Part shown: positions 26,757-34,559 of the stretch, piece by piece
Position numbering within the stretch: the first letter of the stretch is position 1
Layout: the number at the start of each line of letters is the position of its first letter
Origin: Lewinellaceae bacterium
Lineage (GTDB): Bacteria > Bacteroidota > Bacteroidia > Chitinophagales > Saprospiraceae
NCBI GenBank assembly: GCA_020636025.1
Contig: JACJYQ010000007.1
Location: 1 to 64,000, forward strand
Direction: 5' to 3'
Length of the DNA stretch: 64,000 nucleotides
Position numbers and translations under genes: made by a program
Notes under the pieces: generated by a model
Databases searched by the model: none
Told to the model about the DNA's origin: nothing
The model's input: only the letters and a program-made list of their open reading frames with translations

Positions 26757-27638
26757 ATGAATGCTGAGACCCGCCAACCCACTGCGATCGACTGGCTACT
26801 CATGTTAGTTCTCGCGGTTATGTGGGGCGCCTCATTCCTCATGATCAAACGCTCGGTTAGTATTTTCGAGCCTGTGCATGTAGCTATGTGGCGAATGGTT
26901 TTGGCAACTGTGATATATCTTCCCATTGCATTAGCCTACTGGAGCCGGATAGACTGGAAGCGCTGGAAACCCATGTTGGTGGTAGCTTTTTGTGGCTCGG
27001 CCATTCCCAATTTTCTGTTTGCCGTTGCCCAGCGACATGTAAACAGTAGTCTGGCCGGTATTTTGAATTCGCTTTCTCCACTTTTCACATTCATCATTGG
27101 CGCCTCCTTTTTTCAACTCAAAGTAAGCTGGGCCCGGGGGCTTGGGATTATTGTAGGATTAACCGGAGCTGTTATGCTGGTTTTGCTGAACAGCCGGGTG
27201 CAGGCAGCCGGTAATGCTCTGTTTGCCGGGCTCTGTATACTGGCCACCTTATGCTACGCAATCAATGCCAATGTTGTTGGTCGGCATTTAAAAGATCAGC
27301 CGCCGGCCGGAATCGCTTCCTCAGCTTTTGTGATAACGGGTGGACTGTTCTTAATTGGACTGTTCTTATCCGGTGGCTGGGAAGCTGCCTGGCAACATCC
27401 AAGAGGTCTGGAAGGTCTTGGATATGTGACCTATCTTGCGGCATTGGGAACCGTGGGAGGCTCTATTTTATATTACATTCTGCTACAGCGTACTTCCCCA
27501 ATTTTTGCCACTTCCGTCACGTATTTATTACCGGTTACAGCCATTGCACTAGGCGTTTTGGATGGAGAAGCATTATCCGTAATGGATATTATGGGCACTG
27601 GTGTGATATTGACTGGATTGTATCTGGCAAGCAAGTGA
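26757..27638 (+). CDS. EamA/DMT family transporter
   Basis: A drug/metabolite-type exporter of the inner membrane. The 293 residues form about ten membrane helices arranged as two EamA repeats, each beginning with a W-G-x-x-F-type segment (MWGASFLMIKRS near 20-31). The substrate cannot be told; members export amino acids, nucleosides or other small metabolites. The ATG at 26757 is used, since the alternative upstream start is a TTG. The stop lies one base from an octamer array shared with the convergent gene. Confidence 0.88.
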   Translation: MNAETRQPTAIDWLLMLVLAVMWGASFLMIKRSVSIFEPVHVAMWRMVLATVIYLPIALAYWSRIDWKRWKPMLVVAFCGSAIPNFLFAVAQRHVNSSLAGILNSLSPLFTFIIGASFFQLKVSWARGLGIIVGLTGAVMLVLLNSRVQAAGNALFAGLCILATLCYAINANVVGRHLKDQPPAGIASSAFVITGGLFLIGLFLSGGWEAAWQHPRGLEGLGYVTYLAALGTVGGSILYYILLQRTSPIFATSVTYLLPVTAIALGVLDGEALSVMDIMGTGVILTGLYLASK

Positions 27639-27639
27639 T

Positions 27640-27727
27640 TAATGTGATAATTTGATAATGAGCTAATTTGATAATGTCCAATTCTACAATCATTATCAAA
27701 TTATCATATTAGCCTTTTATCAAATTA
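27640..27727. repeat. Octamer-phased inverted repeat at a convergent junction
   Basis: The left arm (27640-27679) is five 8-bp units, with variants TAATTTGA, TAATGTGA and TAATGAGC. The right arm (27688-27727) is five units on the minus strand, with variants TAATTTGA, TAATATGA and TAAAAGGC. The left arm starts two bases after the EamA stop. In the right arm the TAA of the last TAATTTGA unit is the actual stop codon of the minus-strand gene. The two arms can form a long AT-rich hairpin. Confidence 0.8.
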
Positions 27728-28075
27728 CTCACTTTCCCACTCCTTAAAATACTTAACAGCATAGGTTTTCAGCATTTTTTCCTGAGAAATGGTGTTTTGG
27801 GCGGGCATTTCCAATACCTGGCGATAATGCGGCCATCCATCTTCATCGCGGCCGGCAAACTCAAAATACCCGTCGTAGGCAAGCAGGCGGCAAACGGCGA
27901 TGTGCATGAGATCCTGTTTTTCTTCCTTGCTGAATTCCCGCTTCCATCGACCCAATTCCTGAATCCCGATCAGGAATAATATGGTATTCAGATCGGGCAG
28001 GGATTGCTGTTTCATAGCCTTCTGAACCAGGTTCTGCACATGAAGCCATTCAAAATCGAGTTGCCAGTCTTCCAT
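27725..28075 (-). CDS. Small hypothetical protein, 116 residues
   Basis: I do not recognise a named function. The protein is short, soluble, mostly helical and rich in Trp, Glu and Lys, with the notable segments DLNTILFLIGIQELGR and GYFEFAGRDEDGWPHYR. There is no signal peptide or membrane helix. Short proteins with these segments are found in Bacteroidota as conserved hypotheticals, which I state from memory and cannot check. It is monocistronic, and its stop codon is contributed by the octamer array that separates it from the EamA gene. Confidence 0.75.
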   Translation of the reverse strand: MEDWQLDFEWLHVQNLVQKAMKQQSLPDLNTILFLIGIQELGRWKREFSKEEKQDLMHIAVCRLLAYDGYFEFAGRDEDGWPHYRQVLEMPAQNTISQEKMLKTYAVKYFKEWESE

Positions 28076-28160
28076 GGTGGCAAATGTACTAAGAGGGAAA
28101 TTGGGAAAACACTGTTTTCGCGCAGTTGATGATTCTTAAACGGAAAGTAAATCCAAACAT

Positions 28161-28236
28161 CATCACCAAACCCCGGATTTCCAATCCGGGGTGCCAAACA
28201 TCACCAAACCTCGGATTTCCAATCCGGGGTGCCAAA
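28161..28236. repeat. Two tandem copies of a 38-bp hairpin repeat
   Basis: Two directly adjacent 38-bp copies (28161-28198, 28199-28236) differ at one base. Each contains a hairpin, ccggattt..aatccgg extended to CCCC/GGGG in the first copy. The C-to-T change in copy two weakens the lower stem. They lie upstream of the VOC gene and downstream of the 116-residue gene's start, so they do not serve as that gene's terminator. The hairpin resembles the units at 57945-58154. Confidence 0.75.
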
Positions 28237-28289
28237 GGACTCCCTTCTTATATCTTCCAATTCATATAAATCACCTTAACCATAGTCCA

Positions 28290-28297
28290 TATATTTG
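28290..28297 (+). promoter_or_regulatory. Candidate -7 box for the VOC gene
   Basis: TATATTTG matches TAnnTTTG and lies 55 bases before the chosen start. No clear -33 TTG is found at the right distance, so support is partial. Confidence 0.35.
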
Positions 28298-28352
28298 CCC
28301 GGTTTTTTTGAATACCCAGCCTATGGGTTATTATGATTACAAACAAACAAAT

Positions 28353-29420
28353 ATGTTTATATCTGGAATTCAACAAGTTGGAATTGGTGTGTCAAATGTT
28401 CACGAGGCTTTTAAATGGTATCGTCAACATTTTGGGATGGACATTCCCATGTTTGAGGAGGCTGCAGAAGCAGGTCTGATGCTGCCGTATACCGGCGGCC
28501 AACCACAATCTCGTCATGCTATTCTGGCCTTGAATCTTCATGGTGGGGGTGGGATGGAAATATGGCAGTATACTGGCCGGACACCGGTTGCGCCCGAGTT
28601 TGGTCCGCAATTGGGCGACCTGGGGATAAACATCGCCAAGATAAAATGCCGCGATGTAATGGCTTGCTTTCACCGTTTGCGCAAATCAGGAGTAACGATA
28701 CTTACCAATCCTATGGTGCGCCCTGATGGAACGGAACACTTTTTTGTGAAAGACCCCTGGAACAACCCTTTTGAAATAACAGCAGCCAGGGACTGGTTCT
28801 CACAGCCAGCCAATGATGGTAAAGGGACTACGGGAGGTATGTATGGTGCCATTATTGGTGTTTCAGACATGGATCGCGCCATCAAATTTTACAGCGAAAT
28901 TCTGGGTTACAGCGTGAAAGTATATGATCAGATCGCCGTCTTTGAAGACCTGGCAGGTCTGGATGGTGGCTTTGAAAAATACAGAAGGGTCTTGCTGCAA
29001 CATCCTGATAAACGGAAGGGGCCATTTTCACGGTTGCTCGGTGATTCTGAAATAGAATTGTACCAGGCGCTGGACCGAAAGCCGCGCAAAATTTTTGAAA
29101 ACCGCTTTTGGGGAGATCTGGGGTATATCCATTTGTGCTTTGACATAACCGGCATGGCGGAGATGAAGCAGTTTTGTGCTGAGCAGGGTCATCCTTTTAC
29201 TATTGACAGCAGCGGTTCATTTGACATGGGAGAAGCTGCAGGGTATTTCTCATACATTGAAGATCCGGATGGAACGCTGATAGAGTTTGTGGAAACACAC
29301 AAGATCCCGATTTTGAAAAAAGTCGGATGGTACCTCGATTTGCGCAAGCGAAGCAATCCGGAAAAACCGCTTCCTGCCTGGATGTTAAAAACTTTGGGAT
29401 TCAGCAGGGTGAAGGATTGA
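28353..29420 (+). CDS. VOC (glyoxalase/bleomycin resistance) family protein with two modules
   Basis: The 355-residue protein is built of two vicinal-oxygen-chelate modules: residues about 1-150 (ISGIQQVGIGVSNVHEAFKWYRQHFGMD...FFVKDPWNNPFEIT) and about 160-320 (YGAIIGVSDMDRAIKFYSEILGYSV...YFSYIEDPDGTLIEFVETH). Each ends in the usual E metal ligand strand. Such proteins use a divalent metal to act on glyoxalase-like or dioxygenase substrates; the actual substrate is unknown. The start at MFISGIQQ matches the first beta strand; MGYYDYK at 28323 is an alternative. Longer starts would read through the hairpin repeats. Confidence 0.85.
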   Translation: MFISGIQQVGIGVSNVHEAFKWYRQHFGMDIPMFEEAAEAGLMLPYTGGQPQSRHAILALNLHGGGGMEIWQYTGRTPVAPEFGPQLGDLGINIAKIKCRDVMACFHRLRKSGVTILTNPMVRPDGTEHFFVKDPWNNPFEITAARDWFSQPANDGKGTTGGMYGAIIGVSDMDRAIKFYSEILGYSVKVYDQIAVFEDLAGLDGGFEKYRRVLLQHPDKRKGPFSRLLGDSEIELYQALDRKPRKIFENRFWGDLGYIHLCFDITGMAEMKQFCAEQGHPFTIDSSGSFDMGEAAGYFSYIEDPDGTLIEFVETHKIPILKKVGWYLDLRKRSNPEKPLPAWMLKTLGFSRVKD

Positions 29421-29491
29421 ATTTTTGATGTTTTGTGCATCTCTGTTTGCAAACAATTTCCAAAAGCCAGGGCTAACTTAACCTGTGGCTT

Positions 29492-29499
29492 TAATTTTG
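29492..29499 (+). promoter_or_regulatory. Candidate -7 box for the thioredoxin-fold gene
   Basis: TAATTTTG matches TAnnTTTG, 62 bases before the start. The -33 position lacks a good TTG. Confidence 0.35.
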
Positions 29500-29560
29500 C
29501 GTTTCAAATACTCCTCATCCGGATTTGAAGAAACCTGACATAAACATAAAAGAATCAGAC

Positions 29561-30979
29561 ATGATGAAATTGAAAGCTACGATACTAATTGCTCTCTTTT
29601 CAATCTCTTTTCTCCACGCTCAGACCGAACCCAAAGATTCCACTTATATCGAAGGATTTTTGGAAGGACAGAAATCAGGTATCGCCCGTCTGGTTGGTGT
29701 TTACGGTGATCAGAATTACCTGGCCGATTCCGTTATGGTTGACGAAAAAGGACATTTTATCCTCAAACGCAAATCACCCCTGAAAGCAGGCTTTTACACT
29801 TTGCTGCTTCCCGCGCTAAAAAACATCTCCTTCCTGATAGATACGGATGATCAGATCATGCAGCTTAACGCCCGTCTCCCAGATTATACGGCAACCATGG
29901 AGGTGGAAGGATCGCTAAACACACAAATGCTGTATGAAACCAATCGCTTTCAGGTGCAGCAAGAGCCGGAACTGAATAAGCTGGCGGAAACCATGAGAAA
30001 ATTCCCTCCCGGATCACCAGAACATACAGAGGCCAAAGCTCAGCAAACTAAGCTAATTGACGAAAGGACTGCGTATCTGGATGGTATTTACAAACGCTAC
30101 CCGGACTTGTTTTTTACCAAATTTAAATATGCAGGACAAAATCCGGAGTTCGTGGAAATGCGCAAGCCCAATGGCGATATTGATACCGTTGGACAACTCG
30201 TTGCTTACAGGGAGAAAATGTGGGACAACGTAGATTTCAACGATGAAAGGCTGCTTTATACGCCTGTTATCTCCAATAAATTGAAGCGCTACATAAAGGA
30301 TCTGACGCCACAAAGGCCCGATTCAATTATTAAGGTTTCAGATGCGCTTATTCGCAAAGTGATCCCATATCCGGAGTATTTCAAGTTTTTTGCCAACTGG
30401 ATTGCCCTGCAATATGAAAACACCAAAACGACGGTGATGGACGGAGAGGCAGTTTTTGTACATGTTGTGCAAAACTTCTTTACTGACGAACTGGCATTTT
30501 GGGATAAACCGGAAAACCTGGCTGCCCTGCGCAAGCACGTTTGGGAAATGGAAGCCAGCCTTCTTGGTAAAAAAGGCCCTGATGTAACAGCTTCAGATAT
30601 GAATGGTCAGCCTCATTCCATTTACGAAAAAACGGCTCCGATCATAGTCATTTTCATGTATAGTCCCGATTGCGAGCACTGCCAGAAAGAAGCTGCAGAA
30701 ATAGAAGCGATCTACAGGAAATGGAAGGATAAAGGGGTGGATTTCTATGGCATTGCGGTAAATACCAATACAGAAGACTGGAAGCAATTCAGCAAGGAAA
30801 AAGGCTTCACCTTTACGAATGTCTACGACCCGAGTAATCGCGCGATTTACGCAAAATACTTTGTAGACATCACTCCTGAATTGTACGTGCTTAATAAAGA
30901 CCGGATATTGATAGCCAAAAACCTGCACGCAAACCAATTGGAAGAAGTGTTTGAACGCGAATTGAAAAAGTTGAAGTAA
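29561..30979 (+). CDS. Thioredoxin-fold (TlpA-like) protein with DUF4369/DUF5106-like domains
   Basis: The 472-residue protein has a signal peptide (MMKLKATILIALFSISFLHAQ), a DUF4369-like beta domain (YIEGFLEGQKSGIARLVGVYGDQNYLADSVMVDEKGHF), a helical DUF5106-like region, and a C-terminal thioredoxin domain with the active site C371-x-x-C374 in YSPDCEHCQKE and the cis-Pro segment ITPELYV. It is likely a periplasmic thiol oxidoreductase. The ATG at 29561 is used; the upstream in-frame codon is TTG. Its stop is only seven bases from the end of the convergent DUF547 gene. Confidence 0.88.
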   Translation: MMKLKATILIALFSISFLHAQTEPKDSTYIEGFLEGQKSGIARLVGVYGDQNYLADSVMVDEKGHFILKRKSPLKAGFYTLLLPALKNISFLIDTDDQIMQLNARLPDYTATMEVEGSLNTQMLYETNRFQVQQEPELNKLAETMRKFPPGSPEHTEAKAQQTKLIDERTAYLDGIYKRYPDLFFTKFKYAGQNPEFVEMRKPNGDIDTVGQLVAYREKMWDNVDFNDERLLYTPVISNKLKRYIKDLTPQRPDSIIKVSDALIRKVIPYPEYFKFFANWIALQYENTKTTVMDGEAVFVHVVQNFFTDELAFWDKPENLAALRKHVWEMEASLLGKKGPDVTASDMNGQPHSIYEKTAPIIVIFMYSPDCEHCQKEAAEIEAIYRKWKDKGVDFYGIAVNTNTEDWKQFSKEKGFTFTNVYDPSNRAIYAKYFVDITPELYVLNKDRILIAKNLHANQLEEVFERELKKLK

Positions 30980-30986
30980 GAGCGGA

Positions 30987-31952
30987 TTACTTGTTTAAAT
31001 CCCAGTTATACTCGCTGTATCGTATTGAAGCATTGCTACCGATTTGTGTATTGCTGTATTTATTCAGGAAGGGAATCAGAGCGCCAAAATCAGAGGCGTA
31101 CCATTCGAATATTTTAGAGACTTCAACCTGGTCTCTCGAAATGGAGTTGAATGCTTTGTTATTGATAAACTCACGAGTTCTCGCCTGCAAGGTGGATTCA
31201 AGATTATTCACGTTATAGGCGTGATTCCAGAGTGGTGGGCAGCTTTTTGCAGCACAATTTACTGCGAAGTGAATCCTGGGATCTTTAAATTCAGGTCTGA
31301 GAATGTCGTTCTCGATGTTGTTCAAACTGTAGCTTTTATCTCCAATTTTAATGCGGCGAACATCCCATGTCTTGCCGCCATCAAGTTTTAAAATACTTGA
31401 GATCGGATAGTTTTCAGTAATCAATTGTAGCGTAAAGGCATTATAGGCATTTATCCAATACGCCATTTTCTCCTGACGGTTCCAGGAATCCTGTACCGGA
31501 TTATCAGTCAACATCTGGCAATAGGCATCCAATATGGCTTTTTCCTCTTTTAAACCCTGATAGTTTACTTTCCCGTCTTTACCTACAAACTTGCTTAGCA
31601 ACTGGTCAAATGCAGCATGATTGATGCCGCTTTTTGGAAAAGGTTTTGCCACGGACTCAGTCACGTCTTTTGACATCATAACCTCTTCTTGTTGAGCTTC
31701 TTGTACCTGTTGCACTTCTCGTGGTTTTGCGGCTGTAACTTTTTCAGGTTCAGGAGTAACATCCTGAACAATTTCATTCCCGGAATCAGTTTTTTCTTCA
31801 GTCTTCTGCAATTCATGGTCATCGGTTGTCTGTACTGAATTGCTGTTTGTTTCCGTGTTGATTGTATTACCGGAATCAGCAGGTTCTGGTGCGCTGTTAC
31901 AGGCGTAAATAAGAAGGGTAACCAGGGCGAGTAATAGGTTTTTGATCATCAT
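30987..31952 (-). CDS. DUF547 domain lipoprotein
   Basis: The 321-residue protein begins with a lipoprotein signal (MMIKNLLLALVTLLIYAC, Cys18), then has an unstructured Glu/Thr/Gln-rich linker to about residue 105. The DUF547 domain follows, with its conserved blocks MAYWINAYNAFTLQLI and DPRIHFAVNCAAKSCPPL. Its function is unknown; the invariant N-C-A-x-x-S-C-P-x-L block suggests a hydrolase-like active site, which is my inference. The in-frame extension to 32108 does not look coding. It is divergent from gldA. Confidence 0.9.
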   Translation of the reverse strand: MMIKNLLLALVTLLIYACNSAPEPADSGNTINTETNSNSVQTTDDHELQKTEEKTDSGNEIVQDVTPEPEKVTAAKPREVQQVQEAQQEEVMMSKDVTESVAKPFPKSGINHAAFDQLLSKFVGKDGKVNYQGLKEEKAILDAYCQMLTDNPVQDSWNRQEKMAYWINAYNAFTLQLITENYPISSILKLDGGKTWDVRRIKIGDKSYSLNNIENDILRPEFKDPRIHFAVNCAAKSCPPLWNHAYNVNNLESTLQARTREFINNKAFNSISRDQVEVSKIFEWYASDFGALIPFLNKYSNTQIGSNASIRYSEYNWDLNK

Positions 31953-32126
31953 TTTACTTATTAAACTTTGATATGACCATTCGGTTTCAGAAGACGGAAA
32001 GACTCTGTGCTTTCTGAGTGCGAGTAGTAAGTGTTTTGATAAACGGAAGGCAAGCGCATATATTTCCAACGCCAGCCTGCGTTTTGTAAAGTGTTTTCCT
32101 GCGGACAATGTTCCGACACAATTTTC

Positions 32127-32134
32127 TAATTTTG
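32127..32134 (+). promoter_or_regulatory. Candidate -7 box for gldA
   Basis: TAATTTTG matches TAnnTTTG, 40 bases before the gldA ATG. No good -33 TTG is visible. Confidence 0.35.
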
Positions 32135-32174
32135 CCCTCTGATTCAGAATTTCTTCAATTCAATTTTTCTCCCA

Positions 32175-33080
32175 ATGTCCGTAAAAGTAACTCAGCTTGT
32201 AAAAACCTATGGATCGCAGCATGCTGTGGATTCTATCAGCTTTGAAGCAAGAAAGGGAGAGGTCCTGGGCTTTTTAGGTCCAAACGGTGCGGGTAAAACC
32301 ACGACAATGAAGGTGGTTACCGGCTACCTGCCCCCCAGTTCCGGTGAGGTGGAAGTATGTGGTTTCAATGTGGTATCAAATCCCATGGATTCCAGAGCTT
32401 GCATCGGCTATCTGCCCGAACACAATCCACTTTATAAGGAGATGTTTGTAAAGGAATACCTGGCTTTCACCGCAGGGCTGCACAACGTTAAGAACCCTGT
32501 AAAGAAGATTGCCGAGATGATTGACCGGACGGGGTTGAGCAGCCATGCTCAAAAACGAATCGGTGAGCTTTCCAAGGGATATCGTCAGCGCGTAGGTTTG
32601 GCACAAGCCATGCTACACGATCCTCAGGTGCTGATTCTGGATGAGCCTACCAGTGGACTGGATCCCAATCAGATCGTTGAAATACGGCAGCTGATCAAAG
32701 AGCTGGGCAAAGAAAAAACAGTAATCCTGTCTACGCATATTCTCAGGGAGGTAGAGGCTGTTTGTGATCGTGCCATCATCATAAATAAGGGTAAACTTGT
32801 AGCAGATGCTCCTATTGAGGAACTAAAACAGCAGGTTGTTGGGCAAAGCATTGTTACCGTTGAATTTGTAGAAAGCGTTGATAAATCCAGGCTTGCGGCA
32901 ATTGACAAAGTAAAGGCGGTAAAGAAACTTGATAAAAACAGGTGGCAGCTGGAATCCGGTGCCGGCGATGATATTCGTGCGCAGGTTTTCCAATTTGCCG
33001 TTACTCAAAAATTAACCCTGCTCGAATTGCACAAAGAAGTGCTCAGTGTGGAGGATGTATTCCAACAGCTAACAAAATAA
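32175..33080 (+). CDS. gldA: Gliding motility ABC transporter ATP-binding protein GldA
   Basis: ATPase of the GldAFG transporter associated with gliding in Bacteroidota. The 301-residue protein has Walker A GPNGAGKTT at 35-43, the signature LSKGYRQR at about 134-141, Walker B VLILDEPTSGLDP, and the H-loop STH. The C-terminal extension with EVLSVEDVFQQLTK is typical of GldA-type ATPases. It is followed after two bases by gldF, so the two are translationally linked. The usual third component, gldG, is not next to them. Confidence 0.88.
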   Translation: MSVKVTQLVKTYGSQHAVDSISFEARKGEVLGFLGPNGAGKTTTMKVVTGYLPPSSGEVEVCGFNVVSNPMDSRACIGYLPEHNPLYKEMFVKEYLAFTAGLHNVKNPVKKIAEMIDRTGLSSHAQKRIGELSKGYRQRVGLAQAMLHDPQVLILDEPTSGLDPNQIVEIRQLIKELGKEKTVILSTHILREVEAVCDRAIIINKGKLVADAPIEELKQQVVGQSIVTVEFVESVDKSRLAAIDKVKAVKKLDKNRWQLESGAGDDIRAQVFQFAVTQKLTLLELHKEVLSVEDVFQQLTK

Positions 33081-33082
33081 CT

Positions 33083-33814
33083 ATGCTCCCGATATTTCTA
33101 AAAGAGATCAATGCTTTCTTTTCCTCGCTCATTGGCTACATCGTTATTGGGACTTTTCTGGTGTTAATAGGCCTCCTGCTTTGGGTTTTCCCGGAGTTCA
33201 GCATTCTCGACGGCAATTATGCTTCTTTGGAAACGCTGTTTGCCGTATCACCTATGGTGTTCATGTTTTTGATACCGGCCGTAACCATGCGCAGCTTTGC
33301 TGAAGAAAAACAAAGCGGTACCATTGAATTGCTGGTTACACGCCCAATCAGCGACTGGCAGATTGTGGCTGGCAAATTTCTGGCTTGTTTTGTACTGGTC
33401 AGCATTGCGCTGCTTCCGACCGTCTTGTATTACATTAGTGTGTACAAATTGGGCGCTCCGGTAGGCAATATCGATTCAGGAGGTACGCTGGGTTCCTACA
33501 TTGGATTGCTCTTTTTAGCGGCTGCTTTTGTGGCCATTGGGGTGTTTGCAAGTGCTCTTACCAACAACCAGATCGTAGCTTTTGTGCTGGCAACCTTCCT
33601 TTGCTTTTTTGTGTATCTGGCCTTTGATTTCCTGAGCCGTTTGCCCATATTTTTTGGTAAAACAGATGATATCGTGCAGTCATTGGGCATTGAATACCAC
33701 TACAATTCAATCAGCCGGGGAGCATTGGACACAAGGGATCTCATATACTTTTTATCTGTTATTGCCTTCTTTTTGGCATCCACGGTGTTGGTTTTAGGTA
33801 AACGCCGGTGGTAA
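33083..33814 (+). CDS. gldF: Gliding motility ABC transporter permease GldF
   Basis: The 243-residue inner-membrane protein has six predicted spans and the conserved N-terminal FLKEINAFFSSLIGYIVIGTFL and MRSFAEEKQSGTIELLVTRPISDWQIVAGKF segments of the GldF/NosY type ABC-2 permeases. The loop FGKTDDIVQSLGIEYHYNSISRGALDTRDL is characteristic of GldF. It would form the membrane pore with GldA. It ends 36 bases before the phosphatase gene, with no gldG between. Confidence 0.88.
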   Translation: MLPIFLKEINAFFSSLIGYIVIGTFLVLIGLLLWVFPEFSILDGNYASLETLFAVSPMVFMFLIPAVTMRSFAEEKQSGTIELLVTRPISDWQIVAGKFLACFVLVSIALLPTVLYYISVYKLGAPVGNIDSGGTLGSYIGLLFLAAAFVAIGVFASALTNNQIVAFVLATFLCFFVYLAFDFLSRLPIFFGKTDDIVQSLGIEYHYNSISRGALDTRDLIYFLSVIAFFLASTVLVLGKRRW

Positions 33815-33850
33815 AAGGTTTACAAAGCCAAAAAGCAAAAAACTCACATT

Positions 33851-34309
33851 ATGCGTATTTTAATGGTTTGCCTGGGCAACATCTGCCGAAGCCCTTTGGC
33901 TGAAGGTATTATGAAAAGCAAAGTTGCCCAAAACGGTTTAAACTGGACGGTGGATAGTGCAGGTACCGGTGGCTGGCACTCAGGCGAGTTACCCGACCCT
34001 CGCTCCAGAAGCACCGCCAGGCAACACGGCATCGACATCAGTGATCAACGGGCGCGACAGTTCAGGCCGCAGGATTTTGATGATTTTGACAGAATATTTG
34101 TCATGGATTCACAAAACTTTCGTGACGTGATCAGGCAGGCAAGAAACGAATCTGATAGTCTGAAAGTGTCACTCATGCTCGAGGAAAGTCACCCCGGTGA
34201 AAATCGCTCAGTTCCCGACCCCTATTACGATGACGATGGCTTTGAACAGGTTTATCAAATGCTGGATGATGCCTGCCATGCCTTTGTTGAGCGCAATATA
34301 AGAGTATGA
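33851..34309 (+). CDS. Low-molecular-weight protein-tyrosine phosphatase
   Basis: The 152-residue cytoplasmic phosphatase has the CX5R loop at C7-R13 (VCLGNICRSP) and the general-acid aspartate at D123 in DPYYDD. These are the two catalytic elements of the family; it dephosphorylates phosphotyrosine on protein or small substrates. It may be co-transcribed with gldAF. Its TGA stop is shared with the first 7-bp unit of the repeat array that follows. Confidence 0.93.
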   Translation: MRILMVCLGNICRSPLAEGIMKSKVAQNGLNWTVDSAGTGGWHSGELPDPRSRSTARQHGIDISDQRARQFRPQDFDDFDRIFVMDSQNFRDVIRQARNESDSLKVSLMLEESHPGENRSVPDPYYDDDGFEQVYQMLDDACHAFVERNIRV

Positions 34310-34559
34310 GTGCGGAATGCGGAGTGCGAAGAAAAGGGTACTGAAATATAGATTTTACCAGATACTGGATTTGTTTCAAGATTATATAAAAAAGGCCGCA
34401 GGAACTTGTTTGCCAATTGAAATTATAAAATTTCCGCATTCCGCATTCCGCATTCCGCATTCCGCATTCCGCATTCCGCATTCCGCATTCCGCATTCCGC
34501 ATTCCGCATTCCGCATTCCGCATTCCGCATTCCGCATTCCGCATTCCGCATTCCGCATT
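34308..34559. repeat. Heptamer-phased inverted repeat with an 18-copy tandem tract
   Basis: The left arm has three 7-bp units (34308-34328; GAGTGCG and GAATGCG). The right arm is 18 perfect tandem copies of CCGCATT at 34434-34559, the complement of AATGCGG, so it can pair with the left arm. About 105 bases of ordinary AT-rich sequence lie between. The left arm overlaps the TGA of the phosphatase gene and the right arm ends on the outer base of the kinase stop codon. The perfect tract is a likely site of length variation. Confidence 0.92.

Noticed and set aside
28191..28352. N-terminal extension of the VOC protein
   Set aside because: It would translate a hairpin repeat and the promoter box; the conserved fold begins at 28353.
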